Shown: positions 57,279 to 64,000 of the stretch, piece after piece
How positions within the stretch are numbered: the stretch's first letter is position 1
Layout of the letters: every line of letters starts with the position of its first letter
Assembly: GCA_025449115.1 (NCBI GenBank)
Contig: JAHLKC010000032.1
Coordinates: 186,001-250,000, forward strand
DNA: 64,000 nucleotides
Reading direction: 5' to 3'
Source: Chytridium lagenaria
Taxonomy: Eukaryota; Chytridiomycota; Chytridiomycetes; Chytridiales; Chytridiaceae
Translations under genes and position numbers: made by a program
The notes under the pieces: generated by a model
Told to the model about the DNA's origin: nothing
The model's database searches: none
Seen by the model: the letters and a program-made list of their open reading frames with translations, nothing else

Positions 57279-57344
57279 GGGTGAAAGGAAATAATTTAGA
57301 AAAGCAAGAACGGCAATACTTAGCATCGTAATATGCCTGAATGA

Positions 57345-58662
57345 TCTGAAAAAGTGTAGAATAATGACGCGGTTTTTGATATTGAAACGTAACAAGAACA
57401 TTCAAATTTATTGAAACTAACCATATGCACAAATATGAGCAAGATAAATGACCAACAACTGAGAAACTTCAATTACATGGTAACGAAAGGCAGATAAGAA
57501 TTAACCGCAGCTAACGAATCAAATTCACTATAAACTCAGCCCAGCTCAAAATCCCAACTCCATATTTTAAACAAAGTCCAAGAATCACCATCTAGAGGTG
57601 AATCCGGACCTTGCTCTTGGACCTCCTCTTCCTCTTGTCAGCAAGCAACCTAATCTTCTCCGCAACCTTGGACCCAGCGACTCCCGACTTTCCAGACGCG
57701 TGGACCTTCTTGTACGTGATATCCTCTTCCGGTTGGATCGCAGGGGCGCTGGAGGTCAAAGCCGCGGGACCTGAGGTGCCGTAGTAAGCCGCGGAACCGT
57801 AGACGGAGGGAGCGGCAGAAACACCTGACGCGTAAGCAGTGCTAATGTGATCGCACAGTTGATTGTGAGTACACGTCATTAATACTGAATTATACAATTA
57901 TACTTACGGATACTTGGTCTTCTTGTGGTAATACGTCAAACCATACGCCTTCTTGCTCCCCTTCTTTCCAGCCATCTTCAATCTATCCCTCAAGACTCCG
58001 ATCCTCTTCCTGAACACGCGACGAGTACGGGTGTACCTCACCCTTCTCTTCTTGTGACGACGACCGTGGTTTTTGGATCCAGCAGCTTCTACATCCGCAG
58101 CGGATGCGTCATCTTCAGGTGCGGAGGCAACCGACACATTGGATTCTGGGATGAAGTCATCGGAGGCGGCAGGTTCAGCCATGTCCGCACCTTCAGCCTC
58201 CGGTGTAAAGTCTTCAGGGGCTTGTGCGGCCTGAGCGTCTTCCTCCTCAGGGTCCGCGGCGGCGTCACCTTCATCCTCAGGCTCATACTGAGCAGGCTCT
58301 GCGTCCTCTTCTTCGGGGTCGGCGGCGGCGTCGCCTTCTTCTTCAGGCTCGAACTGAGCAGGCTGAGCGTCCTCTTCTTCGGGGTCGGCGGCAGCGCCAC
58401 CTTCGTCTTCAGGTTCGTACTGGGCAGCGTCCGCGTTCTCCTCCTCGGGCTCAGCGGCAACACCTCCATTAAATTGAGCAGACTGGGCCATGTCGGGGGA
58501 CGTGGAGGCGTCGTTGGAAGGAATGTGGACGGAAACCGTCTGAGGGGCTTCGGCGCGACGGTACAGGGCGAGCGCGTCAGTGGGACGCGCACCTTGGGCG
58601 ATAAGGATCGAGCCGACAAGAGTGCACTTGAGCGCACTGGCGAGTATGGATTTGAGTTGCAT
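57345..58662 (-). repeat. Inverted segmental duplication, right arm
   Basis: Reverse complement of about 42061-43305. It includes all of copy E plus about 245 bases of 3' flank. The outer end, near AATAATGACGCGG (57360-57372), lies just after the PAP2 gene. The arms are separated by about 14 kb. Confidence 0.8.
57592..58662 (-). CDS. Secreted acidic/basic repeat protein family, copy E (intact)
   Basis: Exon 1 is 58662-57908, the intron 57907-57842 (phase 2), exon 2 57841-57592; 334 residues, no break. Signal peptide 'LKCTLVGSILIAQG' followed by ARPTDALA. Four acidic units of about 22 residues follow ('AADPEEEDAQPAQFEPEEE' type), rich in Asp/Glu, Ala, Pro and Gln with one aromatic residue at a fixed place. 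A hinge with MAEPAASDDF precedes the basic block 'KNHGRRHKKRRVRYTRTRR' and 'KGSKKAYGLTYYHKKTKYP'. After the intron come 'VYGSAAYYGTSGPA', 'PEEDITYKKVHASGKSG' and 'KRKRRSKSKVRIHL'. No Cys in the mature repeats. Several dibasic sites could be cut by a Kex2-type protease. No known family is recognised. The net plan, acidic half then basic half, suggests self-association or binding to charged surfaces. Confidence 0.85.
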
Positions 58663-58733
58663 GGTCGATATGGGAGTTGTTGTCGAGGAGGTTGGATGAG
58701 ATAATGTGATTTTGGAATAATAAGGTCGACTCC

Positions 58734-58741
58734 ATTTTATA
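58734..58741 (-). promoter_or_regulatory. TATA box of secreted-family copy E
   Basis: TATAAAAT on the minus strand, 72 bases before the ATG at 58662. Confidence 0.5.
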
Positions 58742-59044
58742 TTCGCATTTCTTCAATAAAATAGAAGTTTTAACTGAGTCTTCCATCACATCACTTGAAA
58801 TGATCAGATCTTGAGGCTGTTGTTCGTTAAGATATGGCTTTGACTTGCATGTCTAGCTGATTCATGAGAGTAGTCTATTGAGGCTAAGCCCCTAGCTACG
58901 TGACCAGAAACAAAAATAATGAAGCACGCGAAACGTCGACTTGATGATATCGCAACATGTCTTTCTTTGTCAAAGGCTCTTCGAATGTATGATGTATCAG
59001 CGTTTTCCAAAAAACAAAAAAAAAAAAGTGAAAACTTGGACAAG
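58742..59044. other. Intergenic region before mL41
   Basis: Contains an in-frame upstream ATG (58919) for mL41. The stretch between it and 59045 includes a long A-run (about 59016-59028), more like a leader than coding sequence. Confidence 0.4.
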
Positions 59045-59576
59045 ATGAGAGTGAAGCCGTTAGGAGCAAAGTTCGGAAACAAGAACTGGTACAAGGGAAC
59101 CGGGTCGGGTTCAATGGGAAAGTGGACAAAGAAGGGTAAGTTGATGTATGGATAAATGCATGTTTAAGTCTGCTGATTGCGACTCGCTTTGTTTGGAGCG
59201 ACTCTCGACGACCATCAACTGACATGCGCATCTTAGGCGAGTACATCATTGAGCCTCACAAAGTTCGCAAGTTCATGATTCCAGATCTTAATGGATTTGA
59301 GGTAAGGATTCGTAACTCACCACATGGATATTCAAATTGCGAATGCAGCTGAACTAAGTACGTAAACAATAGTTAACACCGTACGTCGACCCCAAGTTCA
59401 CCACCCTTGTCCGTGGATCACATTCTGTCAAGGACTACTTTAAAACCGAGAATCTTCCTAAGGATCTAGACTCTGGTCTCGTTCAAAATATGCAAAGGAC
59501 CGCCAATGAAGTTTACCGTCAAATGCGGAACATGCACCCAAGGTCTAAGATCAACAAAGGAGGAGGTTTTATTTAA
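59045..59576 (+). CDS. Mitochondrial large-subunit ribosomal protein mL41
   Basis: Exons 59045-59135, 59237-59301 and 59373-59576, all GT-AG and unbroken; about 119 residues. Conserved parts: 'GNKNWYKGTGSGSMGKWTKKG', 'EYIIEPHKVRKFMIPDL', 'LTPYVDP' and 'LPKDLDSGLVQNMQRTANEV'. The first of these is typical of the mL41 (yeast MRPL27) family of the mitochondrial ribosome. The start at 59045 is preferred to an in-frame ATG at 58919, because the intervening part has an A-run and no likeness to the family. The end overlaps the end of the chitosanase gene by a few bases (convergent). Confidence 0.88.
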
Positions 59577-60679
59577 GGATGTGTTTCGCAATGAGGACGC
59601 CAGCAAATTGTAAATGAACTATATACCAAGAATCAAGACAAAACGACCTAAAGGCATGCGACGAAGTTTCATTGGGAAGTACCGGACGAGTAGGGAATCC
59701 TTGGGCTTCCACTGCTGGATCGCAGTGGAGTTTGATAGGGTGACCATCGTTATTGAGCGCTTCCACTTCATTGTTATGGAATTGGACGTTGTTTGACTTG
59801 ACGATGTGTTCATATCTGCAGTGAAAATAGATGAGAGATAAATGCTAAATATGTGCGAACTCACGATGCGACTCTAGTGACTGTGGGGGATCTAAGCACC
59901 ATGAAGTTAAACTTGTTACTGGAGATGGTTTGACTTACATGCACCTCCCAAAGTGTTCAGCCGTTGACGTCTAGCGTTGAGGAATGCCTGCAACCACACA
60001 CTCTCATCGGCATCGGGCCTCACCATCACAGCATCTAGTATCGCTCGCGTCCCCATGGGTCCCATTTGAATGTACGAATCAAATATCTGTCCTTTCGCCG
60101 CAGGACTCTTGGCCTTCACGTCCTCCGCTAGCTTTTGGCTTGGAATCCAGCTGTGAATTCGCATTAGTTTTTACTGAATACTTTGGAGACTCACTAGTCT
60201 TGATCGAGGATCGCCATCTGTGCATCGCGAAACTCTTTTCGGATGCATGCATGTTTCCAGGCATCGCAGAACCCTTCTAATCCAGCGACGTCTCCGATGA
60301 GTATCCCGTTTTTGGCCTTTTCGGCGATAAGCGTGAGAATGGGCATGTAAGCACTAAATTCGTGGGAACTGACAGATCCGCGCAAAAGTCGCAGGTATTC
60401 CCAAATTACTCTCTGAGCGGATCCTGTTCCTACGTAATATGTCAGTTGTGTTTATGAACCACTTATACCGGTGTTGAATTGGACCACGCCCACTGAATAG
60501 CCGTGATTATCCGCGAGGATTGTGCACACGTCCCATTGGAGATTCGGGGTTTCATAGGAAATTTGCGGAGATTCGGAGTAATATTCTGCGACTATTGCAT
60601 TTGAGGCTACGCAATATGTTAAAGAAGTCAAGGTGACGATGACCAGAACGCGTAATAGTAATTTGGGAAGCTGGAACAT
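59569..60679 (-). CDS. Secreted GH46-type chitosanase
   Basis: Exons on the minus strand. Signal peptide 'LLLRVLVIVTLTSLTYCVA' from ATG 60679, then 'SYETPNLQWDVCTILADNHG' with the likely Glu (YET) and Asp (ADNHGY) catalytic pair of GH46. Then 'YSVGVVQFNTG', intron, 'RVIWEYLRLLRGSVSSHEFS', 'DAWKHACIRKEFRDAQM', intron, 'FDSYIQMGPMG', 'ADESVWLQAFLNARRQRL', intron, and 'HPIKLHCDP'. These follow the order of bacterial and chlorovirus GH46 enzymes. It would cut chitosan outside the cell or during wall remodelling. The last exon (to 59569) is tentative. The spacing of the catalytic pair is a few residues shorter on the Glu side than in Streptomyces. No frame break was seen in the conserved part. Confidence 0.8.
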
Positions 60680-60807
60680 GACTGTGTAGGTAGAGTAAAA
60701 ATTGGGTCGGTCCGGATAGTTGCGGTTTTATTTGCATCGTTGCTGTTGTAGTCGCGGGAAGTCAAGTATCCTTGACTGATTCATCACTTTTGCATCCCGC
60801 CAATTAT

Positions 60808-62574
60808 TTAAACTGCCTCAAGTCCTTTTCCTTTGGGAGTGGGAAGAGATGATCCTTCTGATGAGGTGGTGTTCGCGCGATGCGGCTGGCCAATCTGGTC
60901 AACTATTATAGGACCTTTGCGCTTCCTGGCAAAGTGACTTGTTACAGCCGTGGCTACAGCAATACACCAAAGTACTACCGACACAACTGATGCTATCCAT
61001 ATAGACTGCTGAAACCATCCTTCGGGGACAGGATCCATGGGCCAGTTGTACTTTGACATGGCTTGAAAGAAAATTCCTCCAATAGCCACATAGATAGTGG
61101 AGAAAGTGAGAGAAAGCCACTGATGAAAGCAGTGTCAGAACGTAAAAATTAAAGAAGAGATAACCTCACCCCATACACCATTGCAATTCTAGAATCTGAT
61201 GCTACATACGATAGATTCAATATCCACGGAAACACCGTCACGAGTCCTGTCCAAAAATTAAACCTCGCATCCCTATCTGCATCCGATTCTTTCATTCCTG
61301 TCCCTTTCTTTGGCAAAAGATTTCTAACGACTCTCGCGATCCCATCTGAGGATGACCTAGTATACCCAGAACTCTTAGTCGACGGTTCTCTGCTCACCGG
61401 AATCGACGTGTTTTTGTCCCCATCTGCCAACTTTACTAAAAATCCCCCACCCGCAAGTGTTGACCCCGCTTTTGACCGCGTATGCACCAGCCCATTAAAC
61501 TGTGCAGGATTTATACTAGGTATGGACCCAATGGGTGATGCCACATTTTTCCTGGCAAGAGACGGCTCCCTCGACAACTTTTGAATAAAGTTTGGTATTT
61601 TAAACGCGTCACTTGATCCTCCCGTACCAGATCCCGAGGCAAACGCTTCAAAGGATCTCGACTCTTCAGGTGCATCCATTATTAATATTGTGGGATGTTC
61701 TTGCGACATATTTGTTTGGCCCGAAAAGAAATATGACACTGATTCTGGGTCAATGTTGTTATTCATATTCGGGCGCGGCGGTCCTTAGCGACGCTATCGC
61801 TGTGGATATATCCTGACCCGGTGAATGCATCAGGGAGCTTGCGGCTCCCTGTGAGGCTGATTGCACGTATTGTCCAAAAAAAGTAGGGAGGTTCTCGCTA
61901 GAATTTTCGTTGGACCCTGTAGTATTGCTATTGAGTTTCTCGAGGAGATAAAACGTTGGTATGCGAGGACGACTTGAGGTGGGTCGTTGCCGTGAAACAG
62001 GCATGTTGGAGCTGGAAGTGGACGGGCTACGTTCCATTCCTCCAGTGGATGTATTGTTTACATTAGGCTGGATTACATCGTCAGGTAAGGCACCAACACT
62101 TGGGACGTTGGCACCTGAAAAGTAGTAAGACATGGCGGATTGGTCCATGACACCGTTCTTGTCAGCTGCAGCGGCTGTCCTTAAAGACGCCAACGCAGTT
62201 GACATGTCCTGAGCAGGAGAATGTGTTGTAGTTGTCGCAGCAGACTGGACGTACTGGTTGATTTGCGAAGCGAAGAAGCTGCCACCAAGACCATCGGTTG
62301 ACGAATCGACGTTCTCTCGTTCATTGAGGTAAAACGTAGGGATCCTTGGTCGTTGTGTGAAACTGGAACGAGCTCGACTTCGCACAGTACTGACAGAAGC
62401 CAAAGGCTCTCCTTCAATCTTCTTATCTGGTGCTTCTGTATTGATTGCTGATGAGGCTAAAGGCGTGCGGGGATTAGAAATGCTGCGTGGAACTTGCACA
62501 GAGGTTGATGCGGCATCGCTGCCGCTTTCGCCACCTTGGAGTTTTTGTTCTGAGAGGTTGGCCTGGGTGTCCAT
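60808..62574 (-). CDS. Membrane protein with long repeat-bearing disordered N-terminus
   Basis: ATG 62574 ('MDTQANLSEQK'); the upstream frame reaches 62763, but that would leave only 19 bases from the kinase stop. The N-terminal part holds two units of about 128 residues, each beginning 'RPRIPTFYL', with 'QYVQSA' and 'HSP(A/G)QD(M/I)STA(L/I)ASLRTAA', and ending near 'YYFSG' or 'YFFSG'. A Ser-rich stretch follows, with 'IPNFIQKLSREPSLARK'. The C-terminus has three or four membrane spans: 'FNFWTGLVTVFPWILNLSYV', a span after an intron ('IYVAIGGIFFQAMSKYNW'), and 'SIWIASVVSVVLWCIAVATA'. A basic tail follows. A frame change lies near 61765. I do not recognise the family. Confidence 0.6.
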
Positions 62575-62781
62575 GGATTCCGAAGATGCGAAGATGTCTC
62601 TGTTGCGGTCTTCCGTCTCCAATTGCTTTTTAGAGAGGCTTTTAGCCTTGACGTTCGTAATGTAAAAACAATGTATAGGGCGGATGATTGGGATCACCAA
62701 GAGCCCATGTCTGTTTGACGCGCTTTTAAATATGTATATTGCGGTTTGGTATATTACATGCAACTTATGACCTAGAAATGT

Positions 62782-64000
62782 TCAGGAATCAGAATAATAT
62801 CTCCTGGCCTCCTCCTCCTTAATGGTGTAATCTGATCGGGTATAGCTCTGATTCGCCATAAACGTTGAGCTACCGTCATCGTTCTCCTCATCGGTATAAT
62901 GATTATAATATCTCTCAAGGTCCTCAACCCTCTCGTCTTCCGGCCATGACCTGCTCCCGTCATCCTCTGCCTCGGACAGTTTGTTTCCTCCTTCACTTGA
63001 ATCTCCTAACATATCATCGTATATTGATGGACCCGCCTCCTCCTCCCTCCCCTCCCCGTCATCATCCTCATCCTCATCCTCATCTTCGTCGTCGTCGTCG
63101 TCGTCATCGTCATCATCGTCATCATCATCGTCATCGTCATCCCCCGATTCAGACTCCGAGTTACTAAGCAAGCTGATGGCATTCTTCCTCCTCTCCTCAG
63201 CTTCAATAGCCCATTCCTTAAAGTTGAAAGAAGAGTTGGCGCCAGTTACAAGCTCATGCGAGAGAAGTTCTGTGGCCGTCGGCCGCTTTTCTGGGTCCAC
63301 AATGAAGCAGGACTCGAGAAAAGTGCGCGAAAGCTCGGAAATGTTGTCGGGAATTGGCGGAGCTTTGCCAGTACCAAGAAGGTATAACAGATTCCCGTTG
63401 ACGTTCTTCCAAGGGTGCTGTCCGGTAAGCATTTCAAGAACCAGACAACCCACGGACCTGGTGATTATTAGTGATATAAATATTAGAAACCATCTATAAG
63501 TAGAATTCATAACCGCATTACATGTGGATTACTTACCAAATGTCGACTTTCCCACCATACCCTTTACCACGAGCAACTTCGGGAGCCATCCAAGGAAGTG
63601 ATCCTTGCAGGGACATTCTCGTAACTCGGTGGTAGGCCATTTGATATTCTGAATCATATAGGTTTGATGAGTTAAAAATCTCATACATGCGTAGAAAGTC
63701 AAACCCACCATTCTTTTTTGACGTGCCAAAATCAGATATTTTGGCACCCCATCACTATCAATAAGCACTGTACAGATTTGTATAGATTTTAGACGCGACG
63801 CGGAAATTAGAAGTTATAAAAGAGCGTATGTAACACGTACCGTTTCCGCCCTTAATATCCCTATGAATGATATTCATCCCATGCATATTCCATGCCACAA
63901 AGAATCTGGCTTGTAAATACTCTGACAGCGTCTTCGTCGAAGTTTCCAAACTTCGCAAGAACAGAGGCAATGGAACCACCTGACACGTACTCCAAAAACA
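62782..64000 (-). CDS. MAP3K (Ste11/Bck1-like) protein kinase, C-terminal part, cut by the window edge
   Basis: The gene enters from the right. In order: 'LEYVSGGSIASVLAKFGNF', 'DEDAVRVFTSQILCGMEY', then in a shifted frame 'HGMNIIHRDIKGGN' (catalytic HRDIKGGN), an intron, 'ISDFGTSKKN' (DFG), an intron, 'SLQGSLPWMAPEVARGKGYG', 'GKVDIW', an intron, and 'SVGCLVLEMLTGQHPWKNV'. The GGSIASVL and HRDIKGGN wording is typical of MAP3Ks of the Bck1/Ste11 group, which phosphorylate MAP2Ks in wall-integrity or mating cascades. The tail has a run of about 18 Asp coded by an ATC/GTC trinucleotide tract (63058-63141), then Glu/Ser-rich sequence, ending at 62782. Frame changes lie near 63890 and 63745. The N-terminal part is outside the window. 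Confidence 0.85.
63058..63141 (-). repeat. Poly-Asp coding trinucleotide tract
   Basis: A long run of GAT/GAC codons mixed with GAG (plus strand TCA, TCG and TCC triplets) coding about 18 Asp, then Glu-Asp pairs, in the MAP3K tail. A length-variable site is expected. Confidence 0.85.

Noticed and set aside
57925..58704. Long plus-strand open frame (259 residues) opposite copy E
   Set aside because: It is the antisense of the acidic-repeat gene; GAG/GAC/GCC-rich codons leave all other frames free of stops. The signal peptide, intron and paralogs support only the minus strand.

Overview
The window looks like nuclear DNA of an early-diverging (chytrid-like) fungus. Genes are compact, on both strands, and split by short GT-AG introns, often 45-80 bases. 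The recognisable products are eukaryotic: ribosomal eL36, MAK16, NDUFA6, mitochondrial mL41, a SUN-domain protein, MAP3K- and LIMK-like kinases, F-box/WD40 and LRR proteins, and a Pcl/Clg1-type cyclin. A fungal placement rests on the GT71 (Mnn1-type) mannosyltransferase, the cyclin and a chitosanase. It is an inference; no rRNA or other phylogenetic marker was seen.

Layout. 0-10 kb: AN1 zinc finger, Clg1/Pcl-like cyclin, and a long Pro/RS-rich protein. 10-24 kb: GT71 mannosyltransferase and ankyrin protein (divergent), secreted-family copy A, multipass membrane protein 1, an LRR protein, and paralogous membrane protein 2 in mirror orientation. 23-31 kb: YeeE/YedE thiosulfate-type transporter, eL36, LIMK-like kinase, NDUFA6, secreted-family copy B. 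31-42 kb: F-box/WD40, SUN protein, MAK16, wax-ester-synthase/DGAT. 42-46 kb: broken secreted-family copy C, an LRR protein, a 113-bp tandem duplication. 46-52 kb: a very long disordered protein ending in an RBR (RING-IBR) ubiquitin ligase module. 53-64 kb: secreted-family fragment D, peroxisomal-type SCPx thiolase, PAP2 phosphatase, intact secreted-family copy E, mL41, GH46 chitosanase, a repeat-bearing membrane protein, and a MAP3K that runs off the right edge.

The most unusual content is a five-locus family of predicted secreted polyampholytes (A 14.4 kb, B 31.1 kb, C 42.1 kb, D 53.9 kb, E 58.7 kb). Each complete copy has a signal peptide, 22-residue acidic repeats, a strongly basic block, an intron at the same position and phase, an AYYG motif and a basic C-terminus. 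Complete copies have a TATA box 55-96 bases before the ATG. I do not recognise the family. Copies C and E are the arms of an inverted duplication of about 1.3 kb.

Many genes, including eL36, GT71, the transporter, SCPx, the SUN protein and both kinases, carry one or more single-base frame changes. MAK16, NDUFA6, mL41, PAP2, the chitosanase (as far as traced) and copy E are open. This pattern suggests uncorrected indels in the sequence more than true gene decay, so many entries are given as one gene span with the breaks noted. The genes do not form one pathway. Several encode wall or secreted functions (GT71, chitosanase, copies A-E), and the rest are housekeeping or signalling genes.
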